Shown: positions 15,090 to 24,163, counted from the stretch's first letter. The stretch is DNA of 64,000 bases from Olivibacter jilunii (GCF_900607235.1 NZ_LR027856.1:62001-126000); one strand, 5' to 3'. The notes: a model not told the origin generated them from the letters alone. Numbers and translations are program-made.

Positions 15090-18032
15090 TTATGCCGTCA
15101 CGGGATTATCCCTTATAGGCAGCTTGGCAAACCTTGTCACCTCGACGCTCGGAAATCCGAAATCAGCCACTATCTTTCCCTCGATCAGATAGCAGCCTTT
15201 CCCCCGGAATGGATATACAGGCGTATTGTTGGGAAAATGGGTGGTGTCAAAAAAATTGCCTTCCTCGTCCAGAAACGTGCCGAACCACATCTTTTTGTTG
15301 TTTTTGGTATGCACCGTTTTCTCGCATACATAATTCCCTACCATTTTAACGATCCTGCCTTCATGCCTGCCCAGGTCAGCGGCCATAATGTCGCCCCTGT
15401 ATGTTGTTTTTAGCAGGTCGAACATGGAAAGGCTTAAAGGGTATCCTAAAAGTTCCAGTTCCTGATAAGCGTTTTCCAACGGATCATCTGCGAGTTCGGG
15501 CATCTGATAAGTTTTAACAGGCAAGGAAAAGAGTTCCGAACCATTGCATGGTTTTGTCGAATGTCCAAGATAATCGTGTACGTCCCATAACAATGCCTTT
15601 TTTGTTTTTCCCGTAAAACGTAGGGCCCCCAAGCGGATCAGCAGAATACACTGTTCCAAAGTGATGCCGGTTCTGCGGATAAAATCTTCCAGACTCCTAT
15701 ACGGGCCGTTCTGTTTCCGTTCGTTGGGAATAAGCTGGATATAGATGTCCTGCAACCCCTGAACACCGATCAGGCCAAGATAAACATCCCTGCCTTTGAT
15801 GCCGACTTTTTCTTCACTGTGGTTTACGCAGGGAAGATGGACTATTGCCTCTGTCTTTTTCAGTTCATGTACATATAGCCACCTCTGGTAGAACCCACCG
15901 TAATTGTTCAGCACGGCAACCATGAACTCCATTGGATAAAAAGATTTCAGGAAAAGGCTCTGGTAGCTTTCCACTGCATAACTCGCAGAATGCGCCTTAC
16001 TAAAGCTGTAACCCGCAAAACTGCTCACCTGCCGCCAAACCTCTTTGGTAATATCTTCATCCCTTCCTATTTTCCCTGCTTCAAGAAAGAATTTTTCCAC
16101 CAACTTGTCAAACTCTACTTTCGAGCGGTATTTACCGCTCATGGCACGCCTTAACACATCCGCATCGGCCATGTCCAGCCCCGCATAATGATGGCAGACC
16201 TTGATCACGTCTTCCTGATAGACCATTACACCATAAGTTTCCCTTAACTGCTCCTGCATGACCGGATGCAGGTATTCCACTTTCTCCGGATGATGGAAAT
16301 AATAGATGTAGTTTTTCATCATGCCCGAAGAGGCGACCCCCGGACGGATAATGGAACTTGCTGCCACCAAAGTCAGGTAATCGGAACAGCAGAGTTTTTT
16401 GAGCAGTTGCCGCATGGCAGGGCTTTCGATATAAAAACAGCCGATGGTATCCCCCGATTTTAACTGTTGGTTCACCTTTCCGTTGACCAGGAATGAACGC
16501 ACATCATGGATGTCCACCTTTTCCTTTTTGTTTTGCAGGATCAGGTTTACCGCTTCTTTGATATGGCCGATCCCCCGTTGGGAAAGGATGTCCAGTTTGT
16601 CCAGTCCGATGGCTTCGGCCTCGTACATATCCCATTGTACGGTCGGCATACCTTTGGGCGGAAGATCCAATGCGGTGTAATAGGTTATGGGTTCTTCCGA
16701 TATGAGTACGCCCCCTGCATGGATACTCCGCTGGTTAGGCATATCCTTCATATACGTATAGATTGCCATAAGCTTATTAAAAACAGCATTATCCCTGTTC
16801 TGCGTATCCTGCGTGTTGTCGGTAAAGCTGTCTATCTCCGACTTGGCAAGTCCAAGCACTTTTCCTATTTCACGGATGATGGAACGGTCCCCGAAAGTAC
16901 TCATGGTTCCGAGAAGTGCCGTATGGTTCTTTCCGTAACGCTTAAAAATATAATCCTGTACGTCTTCCCGTTCGTCCCATGAATAATCGATGTCAAAATC
17001 CGGAGGGCTGCTTCTTTTGGGATTGAGAAAACGCTCAAAGTACAGGTCGAGCCGGATGGGATCAACGTCTGTAATACGGAGGCAATAGGCCACAGTACTG
17101 TTTGCCCCACTGCCACGGCCAACATGGTAATAGCCCCTGCTGGTGGAATAACGGATCATATCGTAGACGATCAGGAACGTAGCGGCGAAATCCAGATCAT
17201 CGATGACCTTGAGTTCATCCATAATCTTTTTTATCACCTTCTTATCACTGGCCCTGTAGCGATGCGCCATACCGTTCCATGTCAGTTTATGAAGCAGGGC
17301 CATATCGTCATGTTTGCTTCCCGTAAAGGTTTTTTTGTTCAGTTTTCCGAACACATAACCATCGGTACTGCAATCCGACAGCAAGGCTTTGGTATTGGCA
17401 ATGATATACGGGTGGTGATGGAACATTTTCCCGATGGCCGACGGAGATACAAAATGTTCATCAGGCAGGCATTTGTCACTGTTTTCTACCTTGCTCAGTA
17501 AGGTGTTCAGGTCAATGGCCCTTAGATATTCGTGCAGGCGGTACTGTACCTTGTCCGCTACGGTCGCAGGATGCAGGATCACCAGACTTTCTTTGATGCC
17601 TGACAGGTCTTTCCGTACAAGTTTTTGCAGTTCCGAATGACGGATGCCTATCCGTTCATAGTCGGCAAGCTGCTTTGGCGCGTTGGAAAAGGTATATACA
17701 ATATAAACATTCTTAAATACAGGCGCTCTTTCCGGTAATGCGGTTCCGTTCAGGTTATGTTCGGTAAGAAACTCGTTCAGTTCCCGCATGCCCTCTTTGT
17801 TTTTTGCAATGCCGATGTACAATAACCTATTGTCCTTTCGGTATTCCATGCCGATGATGGGACGTATCCCGCTCTTTCTACAGAGCCTGATAAAAGCCAT
17901 GCAGCCCGATGAATTATTAATATCGGTCAGCACCATTTCTGTAATGCCCAGTTTAACGGATGTTTCCACGATGTCTTCCAATGACATCGTGCCATAACGC
18001 AGGCTGTAATATGAATGGACATTGAGAAACAT
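15090..18032 (-). CDS. dnaE: DNA polymerase III alpha subunit, DnaE type (probable translesion polymerase)
   Basis: 980 residues. A PHP domain opens the protein (HSYYSLRYG, TDINN), with several canonical metal ligands changed, so proofreading or phosphatase function is doubtful. The C-family catalytic core is intact: GRGSGANS, PDFDIDYSW with Asp345/347/349, and the third Asp in GLDKLDIL. An HhH region and a C-terminal OB fold (GRIVKMVGNYVCEKT) follow. Start ATG 18032 is 4 bp after the dinB stop; longer frames into dinB lack homology. It is shorter than a replicative DnaE (~1160) and paired with a Y-family polymerase, as in DnaE2/ImuC mutasomes. Being on an ICE, it likely supports damage tolerance or synthesis during transfer (inference). 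Confidence 0.88.
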   Translation of the reverse strand: MFLNVHSYYSLRYGTMSLEDIVETSVKLGITEMVLTDINNSSGCMAFIRLCRKSGIRPIIGMEYRKDNRLLYIGIAKNKEGMRELNEFLTEHNLNGTALPERAPVFKNVYIVYTFSNAPKQLADYERIGIRHSELQKLVRKDLSGIKESLVILHPATVADKVQYRLHEYLRAIDLNTLLSKVENSDKCLPDEHFVSPSAIGKMFHHHPYIIANTKALLSDCSTDGYVFGKLNKKTFTGSKHDDMALLHKLTWNGMAHRYRASDKKVIKKIMDELKVIDDLDFAATFLIVYDMIRYSTSRGYYHVGRGSGANSTVAYCLRITDVDPIRLDLYFERFLNPKRSSPPDFDIDYSWDEREDVQDYIFKRYGKNHTALLGTMSTFGDRSIIREIGKVLGLAKSEIDSFTDNTQDTQNRDNAVFNKLMAIYTYMKDMPNQRSIHAGGVLISEEPITYYTALDLPPKGMPTVQWDMYEAEAIGLDKLDILSQRGIGHIKEAVNLILQNKKEKVDIHDVRSFLVNGKVNQQLKSGDTIGCFYIESPAMRQLLKKLCCSDYLTLVAASSIIRPGVASSGMMKNYIYYFHHPEKVEYLHPVMQEQLRETYGVMVYQEDVIKVCHHYAGLDMADADVLRRAMSGKYRSKVEFDKLVEKFFLEAGKIGRDEDITKEVWRQVSSFAGYSFSKAHSASYAVESYQSLFLKSFYPMEFMVAVLNNYGGFYQRWLYVHELKKTEAIVHLPCVNHSEEKVGIKGRDVYLGLIGVQGLQDIYIQLIPNERKQNGPYRSLEDFIRRTGITLEQCILLIRLGALRFTGKTKKALLWDVHDYLGHSTKPCNGSELFSLPVKTYQMPELADDPLENAYQELELLGYPLSLSMFDLLKTTYRGDIMAADLGRHEGRIVKMVGNYVCEKTVHTKNNKKMWFGTFLDEEGNFFDTTHFPNNTPVYPFRGKGCYLIEGKIVADFGFPSVEVTRFAKLPIRDNPVTA

Positions 18033-18036
18033 AACC

Positions 18037-19197
18037 TTAGTAATCTGTATCCAGGATCTGGGCAACCTTAATGGCATCCACGCCATAACGGTTGCGTATC
18101 TTGTCCATCTGCTGGTAAAGGTTATAAAGCTTTTCCCTGTTGCTGTAAAGTTCGATCTGCTCAAAACCACCGACAAGATGGGATAATTTTACGCCCACCA
18201 GGCGCAGGAGCATCCGGCGATCGTACAGTGCATCGAACAGTTCCCTTGCTTTTTGGATCAGCACACTGTCCAAAGAGGTATAAGGGATTCTTGCCTGTTT
18301 GCTTACCGTCTGAAAATCGGTATAACGAACGGTTACGGTTATACAGGCCGTTAACTTTTTCTTCTGCCGGAGTTCAAAGGCAAGATGATTGACCATTGCC
18401 AGCAGCAGGTTTTTAATGGAAGGGACATCCATTGTGTCGGCATCAAAGGTAGATTGTGTGCCAATGGATTTCTGTTCCCTATAGGGGACTATAGGAGTAT
18501 TGTCAATTCCGTGCGCCTTTTGCCAAAGGGAGATACCGTTTTTACCTAAAATCTTCACCATCCTTTCCTGTGGCACTTCTGTTAATTTTCCGATCTGCCG
18601 GATGCCCATTTCCGAAAGTTTGACGAAAGTGGATTCGCCAAGTCCGGGAATCTTTTTGATGGACAATGGATTTAAAAAAGGCCGTACAACCTTTTTTCCT
18701 ACCTGTTTTTCACCGTTGGGCTTACATTCATTGGTAGCCATTTTACTTACTGTCTTATTAACGGAAAGACCAAAAGAAATCGGCAGGTGCGTTTCCCTTA
18801 TGATCCTTTCCCTTAACTCATGGGCAAACTTCATGCAGCCAAAAAAACGTTCCATCCCGCTCATGTCGATGTAGTGCTCGTCAATGCTTGCCTTTTCAAG
18901 CAACGGTACCCTTTCTATGAGGATGTCAGTGATTTCATGGCTTGCCTTGCTATATTCATCCATACTTCCCCTAATGAATACGTCATGGGGACAAAGCTGT
19001 CTGGCCATGCGGGAGGGCATGGCCGAATGCACCCCGAACTTCCTTGCCTCATAACTGCAACTCGAAACCACACCACGGTCGGACGTACCCCCGATGATGA
19101 CAGGAAGGCCCTTTAATTTGGGGTTTTTCCTTACTTCAACGGCCACAAAGAAAGCATCCTGATCCATGTGGATGATGCTGCGCTCTCCTTCTACCAT
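18037..19197 (-). CDS. dinB: Y-family DNA polymerase IV
   Basis: 386 residues. The palm carries MDQDAFF (Asp12) and the catalytic SIDEHYID (Asp106, Glu107); finger residues CSYEARKFGV, an HhH pair (KIPGLGE...) at ~185-215 and the little-finger domain (~245-360) are all present. It performs error-prone lesion bypass. No beta-clamp-binding tail is obvious; the C-terminus ends IAQILDTDY. It is co-transcribed with dnaE downstream. No imuA, lexA or umuD gene lies next to it, so this is a two-gene version of the ImuABC arrangement, and no LexA box could be identified upstream. Confidence 0.92.
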   Translation of the reverse strand: MVEGERSIIHMDQDAFFVAVEVRKNPKLKGLPVIIGGTSDRGVVSSCSYEARKFGVHSAMPSRMARQLCPHDVFIRGSMDEYSKASHEITDILIERVPLLEKASIDEHYIDMSGMERFFGCMKFAHELRERIIRETHLPISFGLSVNKTVSKMATNECKPNGEKQVGKKVVRPFLNPLSIKKIPGLGESTFVKLSEMGIRQIGKLTEVPQERMVKILGKNGISLWQKAHGIDNTPIVPYREQKSIGTQSTFDADTMDVPSIKNLLLAMVNHLAFELRQKKKLTACITVTVRYTDFQTVSKQARIPYTSLDSVLIQKARELFDALYDRRMLLRLVGVKLSHLVGGFEQIELYSNREKLYNLYQQMDKIRNRYGVDAIKVAQILDTDY

Positions 19198-19313
19198 ACC
19201 TTAAACACATTAGATTAGAATACAAATTTAAGCTAAGAATTTTAGTAAAAACAAGAAATTACTAAAATATTTAACAAAATCCCTTTTAAAAGCACTGCTA
19301 AGCCCTAAAAAAC

Positions 19314-19376
19314 ATTCACGTTTCCAAACGCTACTTTCACGTGGCGAAAACCGCCTTTCAAGTCAGTTTAGTTTTT
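19314..19376 (+). promoter_or_regulatory. Three direct repeats with 21-bp period, putative LytTR-binding array
   Basis: The heptamers TTCACGT (19315), TTCACGT (19336) and TTCAAGT (19357) start exactly 21 bp apart. LytTR-domain regulators such as AgrA and ComE bind direct repeats about two helical turns apart, and a LytTR regulator is encoded 2.6 kb downstream in the same operon. The array lies 118-180 bp before the peptide start. The rest of 19198-19493 has no gene; a T8 run follows the third repeat. Confidence 0.5.
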
Positions 19377-19493
19377 TTTAGGCAGGTATCCACCGAAATT
19401 GGAAACAACGTTTAAAATCCTAGTGGCCACAGGTAGGGGGAAACCGAAAACCCTGATCAGAGTAGGTTATCGTTCATTTTAACAATAAAGATC

Positions 19494-19625
19494 ATGAAAC
19501 CGATTTTTAAAGCGAAATCAAGAATACGCAAGATACTGGGTAAGCCTATTGGCCTGATGGCAATGGAAGCACTTTTATTGGCTGCCACAATGGATGACAA
19601 GTGTATACCTTACGAAGGATTTTAG
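19494..19625 (+). CDS. 43-residue putative signal or modified peptide
   Basis: ATG 19494 opens a 43-codon frame. The product has a strongly basic N-terminus (MKPIFKAKSRIRKILGKPIG), a Leu/Ala-rich middle (MEALLLAAT) and an acidic then aromatic tail with a single cysteine (MDDKCIPYEGF). Its last 32 bp overlap the start of the acyltransferase gene, so the two are translationally coupled. The layout peptide, modifying enzyme, histidine kinase, LytTR regulator is that of peptide quorum-sensing or regulated bacteriocin loci. No family recognised, and no transporter or protease gene is beside it. Confidence 0.55.
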   Translation: MKPIFKAKSRIRKILGKPIGLMAMEALLLAATMDDKCIPYEGF

Positions 19626-20808
19626 CAAAGGAGAAAATTCCGATTTCTTTTATCTGCCCGGTAGTGAGCTACCGGGCCTAATTCCAAAATATATGAACAC
19701 AGCTGATCTTACAGAAGGTCTGGAGAAAGGGTTTTTCTTTCTGAACACCCCGTTATGGTTCAAGTACCAGATGGTAAGCGCAAGTTTCAGGAACTTTTTG
19801 CCTGAACTGGATTATAGGCAGCATCGCCGCCTGTTTGATCTTTTAATGCGGAACCAGCAGCTTGCCCACCAGGAACAGAAGCCAAGCGCCCTAAAAGGTG
19901 AGGTAATGTTAAACTTTTCCGGAAAATATACACTGGAAGATCTAAGGGAACGACCAGGAATAATAGCCACGTTCCATAGCGGCTCTTTCCGCCTGATAGG
20001 CCATTTGTTTGTGAAAGAGAAAGTCCCATTTTCCCTGTTGGTCGCGGGCGACGGGCTTGAGAAGGAAGATCAAATGGTCAGTGAGCAATACGGAAAGGAG
20101 AATCTTAAAAGCTTCGGCTTCGACCTGATCAATGCAAATAGGGAGAATGCGCTGCTGAAAATGTGCCGTGAACTAAGGGCCGGAAAAAACATACTGGTTT
20201 ACCTTGACGGAAATACAGGCGCAAATGGACATTCCGAAAACCGGAACCTGATCCTTTTAAGGTTCCTCTATCAACGGATCAGGGTACGGGCAGGTGCCGC
20301 CTATGCAGCTTATTTAACTGAAGCCCCGATCTATCCGGTAATTTCAACAAGACGCTGGAAATACCGGCCCCGCCTTGATTTTTTTCCACCTGTCATACCC
20401 GATAGATCAACCGATCGGGCAACTTTCGTAGAGATGGCACTGAAACGGCTGTACGGATATCTTGAAGATACCGTAAAAGAAAAACCGTGGCAATGGAACG
20501 GATGGCTGCATTTGCACAGACATGCCGAAATAATCAATCCGGTACCGGAACAGATAAGAATAAAATCCATGCCCAAAGGGACAAAGGGAAGATATGTTAT
20601 GTTCAATGAAAGGGATTATGCCATTTTTAGTACAGATGACCTTTATTTTCTGCTCCGTAAAAAGGATTATGCCTGTTTTGAAATAAAAAATTGGAGATAC
20701 CATCATATTTATAACGTGTATATGGGAAATTCACGCTTAACAGTTCCGATGGCCCGGCGCAACAATATGGAAGATCTTCTGGATAACGGTGTTTTAATTG
20801 AGAAATAA
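19594..20808 (+). CDS. LpxL-like (lysophospholipid) acyltransferase family protein
   Basis: 404 residues. The central part matches the LpxL/HtrB acyltransferase fold: RPGIIATFHSGSFRLIGHLF (~120-139), a LVYLDGNTGANG loop (~207-218) and RAGAAYAAYLTEAPIYPVIS (~231-250). In LpxL the active site is HxxxxD/E; here His128 is kept but the acidic position is Arg133, so chemistry may differ. About 90 C-terminal residues are extra and look like a small beta-rich domain. There is no N-terminal membrane helix. Its start lies inside the 43-residue peptide gene and its stop is 11 bp before the kinase gene. Acylation of the peptide, or of a lipid, is the leading idea but unproven. Confidence 0.7.
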   Translation: MTSVYLTKDFSKGENSDFFYLPGSELPGLIPKYMNTADLTEGLEKGFFFLNTPLWFKYQMVSASFRNFLPELDYRQHRRLFDLLMRNQQLAHQEQKPSALKGEVMLNFSGKYTLEDLRERPGIIATFHSGSFRLIGHLFVKEKVPFSLLVAGDGLEKEDQMVSEQYGKENLKSFGFDLINANRENALLKMCRELRAGKNILVYLDGNTGANGHSENRNLILLRFLYQRIRVRAGAAYAAYLTEAPIYPVISTRRWKYRPRLDFFPPVIPDRSTDRATFVEMALKRLYGYLEDTVKEKPWQWNGWLHLHRHAEIINPVPEQIRIKSMPKGTKGRYVMFNERDYAIFSTDDLYFLLRKKDYACFEIKNWRYHHIYNVYMGNSRLTVPMARRNNMEDLLDNGVLIEK

Positions 20809-20818
20809 AGGTAATACT

Positions 20819-21976
20819 ATGGGAAGTTTAGTATATTTGTGTGAAAAAAGTCTTTTTCGTTGTGAGAAATGGCTTAGCTCGTTAATAATAGAGGAAGAAC
20901 CATCAAGTCCCCGGTGTATGGTCACTTTTTTGCGAAAACATCCAGCTATTCTTCATCTGTTAATATGGGTAGTATATATCCATATCACCTACGTGTATAA
21001 CGGCCCCAAGATATCAAATGTTGTGTATATCCATATTATCGGGCTTTGCGTACTTTATGCAGGTACGTTTTACTCAAATTTCTTTCTCTTCCGGTTTCTG
21101 AGAGAAAAAAAGTGTAACTGGTGGCAGACCATAGGCTCAGTGATCCTGTTGTTCATGCTGGTTGCCTATACGGTTTATTATATTGTATATTTTGTTTTTC
21201 CATTCTTTGGTATCAAACTGTATTATGAAGGTGTACCTTTTAATATCTGGCTGTATCTGCGTAATGTCTCATCCATGTATATCAAATATACCAGCTATGC
21301 ACTGGTTTACTATTTTGTCATGAGGGTGTTTCAGGAAGTGCAGTTCAGGAGGAGAATGGAACTTACGCACTTTGAGACAGAAAGAGAAAAATTCCTGTAT
21401 GAACAGGCTTTTTTAAGGGCCCAGATAAATCCCCATTTTTTGCATAATACACTGAATTTTATCTATACACAGGCGCTTAGCTTTTCTGAATCTCTTGCCA
21501 AAATTATCTACCAGCTCTCGCTGATGATGCGTTATTCAGTAGACAGCGCTTCGGAGGGCAGCCAATTGGTGCCACTGCATAAGGAACTGGAATACTTGGA
21601 GATATACCTGAAAATCAATAATGCCCGTTTTGGAAAGGGAAAACATATAAGTTATAAGTTCGAAGGAGATCCTTACCTGCACCACATCCCGCCCCTTTTA
21701 TTTATCACACTGGTCGAGAACGGTTATAAACACGGGGATCTTTCCGATCCCACTAGGCCCATGCAGATCAGGATCGTGTCAGACCGTGATAAAATCTATT
21801 TCTACAGTTCAAACAAAAGAAGGACTGAAGCGGCAGTGAACAGTTCCGGCAGCCAGATAGGTTTAAAGAACCTGAAAAGAAGGCTCATAGGAGCCTTCGG
21901 AGAGGAAAAGGTCAAGCTTACACATACCATAAAGGATGAATTTTACACCGTAGAGCTATTGGTCGATCTTTCTTAG
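20819..21976 (+). CDS. LytS/YehU-type sensor histidine kinase
   Basis: 385 residues with four transmembrane helices (about 43-60, 70-93, 103-128, 152-170), then a His_kinase domain with AQINPHFLHNTLN (phospho-acceptor His ~206) and an ATP-binding part (VPLHKELEYLEIYL, LVENGYKHG). There is no separate extracellular sensor domain, so a ligand would be sensed in the membrane, as with AgrC-type receptors. ATG 20819 is chosen over TTG 20798. It is in line with the LytTR gene, 21 bp downstream. Confidence 0.88.
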   Translation: MGSLVYLCEKSLFRCEKWLSSLIIEEEPSSPRCMVTFLRKHPAILHLLIWVVYIHITYVYNGPKISNVVYIHIIGLCVLYAGTFYSNFFLFRFLREKKCNWWQTIGSVILLFMLVAYTVYYIVYFVFPFFGIKLYYEGVPFNIWLYLRNVSSMYIKYTSYALVYYFVMRVFQEVQFRRRMELTHFETEREKFLYEQAFLRAQINPHFLHNTLNFIYTQALSFSESLAKIIYQLSLMMRYSVDSASEGSQLVPLHKELEYLEIYLKINNARFGKGKHISYKFEGDPYLHHIPPLLFITLVENGYKHGDLSDPTRPMQIRIVSDRDKIYFYSSNKRRTEAAVNSSGSQIGLKNLKRRLIGAFGEEKVKLTHTIKDEFYTVELLVDLS

Positions 21977-21997
21977 CTCGAAATATTCAGAGACAAT

Positions 21998-22705
21998 ATG
22001 ATCAACTGCATCGCCATAGATGATGAACCTGCCGCTTTGGGACAGATAGCCCGTTACCTTCAAAAAATACCGGATGTACGGTTGATAGGATCGACTACCA
22101 GACCAAAAGATGGACTGAAGATGGCGCAGGAAATGTCGGTCGATGCCCTTTTTCTTGATATGGAAATGGACGAAATGACCGGCACCGAGGTGATGCGCAG
22201 GCTTGACCCTACGATAAAGGTAGTGGTGTGTACCGCTTATTCAGAATATTCCATCCAGAGCTTCGAACTGGACGCAGTGGATTATCTGCTGAAGCCTGTA
22301 GAATTTGACCGTTTTGCAAAGGCGGTGGAACGCTTAAAAGAGCGGATCTTAAAGAAAACTTTAGCACTTCCGGTCGTTAAAAATGATTACATCTTCGTCA
22401 AGTTTATGCAGAGGGGAAGCCTGAAGAAAATCGATTTCTCCGACATCATCTATGTGGAGGCAAGGGACCACGATGTGGTCTTTCACAAGCACAATGAATT
22501 TGTGATTGCCTACATGGGCATGAACGAAGTGGAATCGAAACTTAGGCCATCAGATGGTTTTCTCCGGATCAACCGTTCCTATATCGTTTCCGTAAAAATG
22601 ATCGACATGATAAGCGAAGGTATGGTCAAACTTAAAAGCAAAAAAGAACTTCCTTTAGGTGGAAAATATAAAGAGTATGTCCTGAATATTTTAGACCCAC
22701 GTTAA
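21998..22705 (+). CDS. LytTR-family response regulator
   Basis: 235 residues: a receiver domain (~1-120) with the acidic pair DDE at 8-10, phospho-acceptor Asp54 (FLDMEMDEMTG), and Lys in LLKPVEF; then a LytTR DNA-binding domain (~130-232) with DIIYVEARDHDVVFH and FLRINRSYIVS. It is the cognate partner of the preceding kinase. The 21-bp-spaced repeats ahead of the peptide gene are its most likely target, which would make the operon auto-inducing. Confidence 0.9.
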   Translation: MINCIAIDDEPAALGQIARYLQKIPDVRLIGSTTRPKDGLKMAQEMSVDALFLDMEMDEMTGTEVMRRLDPTIKVVVCTAYSEYSIQSFELDAVDYLLKPVEFDRFAKAVERLKERILKKTLALPVVKNDYIFVKFMQRGSLKKIDFSDIIYVEARDHDVVFHKHNEFVIAYMGMNEVESKLRPSDGFLRINRSYIVSVKMIDMISEGMVKLKSKKELPLGGKYKEYVLNILDPR

Positions 22706-22723
22706 ATTAAATCCCTGCCTGAA

Positions 22724-23917
22724 ATGTATGCCAGATCAAACGAAATTGTTTGGCCCGACGATCTATTGGGCCTGATTGACTCCTTTTTGTCTTTAGGGAG
22801 AGAAGATTTCGTCTCGCTGAAACAAAAGGTTAAAAGGAATTTTTTGGATCTGGAAGACGTTATTTATGAAATGGCGCTCCGGGATCCTTTGAGCAAATGC
22901 ACGCTGGTAAGTAAATACCAGGTCAATGTTACCGAACTGTTAGAGACAGTATGGTCGGGTCTTCAAAAAGAAAAAAAGTCAAGGGATCTGAAAGATACGG
23001 GCAATTACAGGGTAGCAGTTTATTACTATACACTCAACAGGGGCATCATCTTTTTGGAAAGGCTGTACCAATTTTATCCCGATCAATTTCAGGATGCACG
23101 GCCTCTTTGCTCCTTCATCCCTTTCCTTAGGCAGAAGACTTACTTAAACCGGTTTTTCCTGTTGATGGAAACCTTAAAGGAAAACCGTGTTGACAGGCTC
23201 CTGATCATTACTTTGGAAAATTATTTCTTAGGCTTTCTGGACAGTACGGTCATAAGCTATTTCAAATGGCAGCATTGGTTCTATGCTTTCCGTCTGGTAA
23301 GTGAGCTTCCGGCACGGCTCATCCATCTAAAGCATTCACAACGTTACGAACAGGAATTGATTGAACAGCTTGTTACCCATAATTTCAATTTCAGTCCTTT
23401 CTATCATTTCCTTACGGGCAAAATGCAAAAATCTATCGATGGCCTTGAAGAAGATGCAGGAAAAGAGGACCAGTGGATCAGTTATCTTAATATGTTCAGC
23501 GCCATCCCTATGATGAGGAAACTTGCAGCGGACAGCGACATACCATCCATCAAACATGAAATCATAAAATACATCAAAATAAAAAAAAGAGAATATTCCA
23601 AAATACGCAAATTATGGTTCAGGTTTCCTTTGGGGGTAATTGATCCGAAAACGGGACGGTATCATTTCAAAGTTGCCTTTACTGTCCCTCAGCTCCTTTT
23701 CTTTTTCCGTGTCCTGATGGAAACAGAAATGCTTTTTGTGCAGACAAAGAAAAAACTTTTCCACTTTATCAATGATTTTATCGGAACGGATAAAGCGGGT
23801 ATTATCTCGCTCCGGAGCCTGCACAGCAAAAACACCCTTCCTTCCCAAAAAACCATCAATAAGGTAAGGGAATGCCTCTTGGAAATAATAGACTATATTA
23901 ATTCCAAATACCAATAA
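22724..23917 (+). CDS. Hypothetical ICE protein in the control operon
   Basis: 397 residues, mostly helical, no signal peptide or membrane segment, no confident family. The last ~80 residues (FTVPQLLFFFRVLMET... through KVRECLLEIIDYINSKY) resemble C-terminal helical modules found in RteC and other Bacteroidota accessory proteins. It follows the LytTR gene by 18 bp, so it belongs to the same transcript, and it ends exactly where the opposing small gene ends (23917/23918). A role relaying the two-component signal to element transfer is a guess from position. Confidence 0.6.
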   Translation: MYARSNEIVWPDDLLGLIDSFLSLGREDFVSLKQKVKRNFLDLEDVIYEMALRDPLSKCTLVSKYQVNVTELLETVWSGLQKEKKSRDLKDTGNYRVAVYYYTLNRGIIFLERLYQFYPDQFQDARPLCSFIPFLRQKTYLNRFFLLMETLKENRVDRLLIITLENYFLGFLDSTVISYFKWQHWFYAFRLVSELPARLIHLKHSQRYEQELIEQLVTHNFNFSPFYHFLTGKMQKSIDGLEEDAGKEDQWISYLNMFSAIPMMRKLAADSDIPSIKHEIIKYIKIKKREYSKIRKLWFRFPLGVIDPKTGRYHFKVAFTVPQLLFFFRVLMETEMLFVQTKKKLFHFINDFIGTDKAGIISLRSLHSKNTLPSQKTINKVRECLLEIIDYINSKYQ

Positions 23918-24163
23918 TCACGGTTTAAGCCGGTACAACAGCCCCTCTTTTTTTAAGCAACAGAGCAACTCCTCAAACCACAGGTCTGTTATTTTAGGAT
24001 GGGCGGCAATTATTTCCGATCCGGCATTGAATAAATCGGCCATAGTATGCCATCCGGCTTTGCCACATACCTGTATAAATCCCTTACTTAACGGCAGCGA
24101 TTTAAGCGGCATCTGTTCCCATTCCAGCTTTTCGGATATTTCAACCTGAAACATTTTATCCAT
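23918..24163 (-). CDS. Small protein resembling an RNA polymerase alpha-CTD / HhH module
   Basis: 81 residues from ATG 24163. The segment MPLKSLPLSKGFIQVCGKAG, then WHTMADLFN and FEELLCCLKKEGLL, follows the pattern of the alpha-subunit C-terminal helix-hairpin-helix (L..LxLS...L..AG..T..DL). Such modules bind DNA minor groove or partner proteins. It is divergent from the XRE gene at 24280 and both share the 28-bp-spaced repeats between them. The resemblance is by pattern only. Confidence 0.5.
   Translation of the reverse strand: MDKMFQVEISEKLEWEQMPLKSLPLSKGFIQVCGKAGWHTMADLFNAGSEIIAAHPKITDLWFEELLCCLKKEGLLYRLKP

Noticed and set aside
16506-16982. 158-codon plus-strand frame inside dnaE
   Set aside because: Antisense to conserved polymerase core motifs; no independent support.
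18033-18176. Longer dnaE start reading into dinB
   Set aside because: The extra 48 residues are dinB codons in another frame; the PHP domain begins right at ATG 18032.
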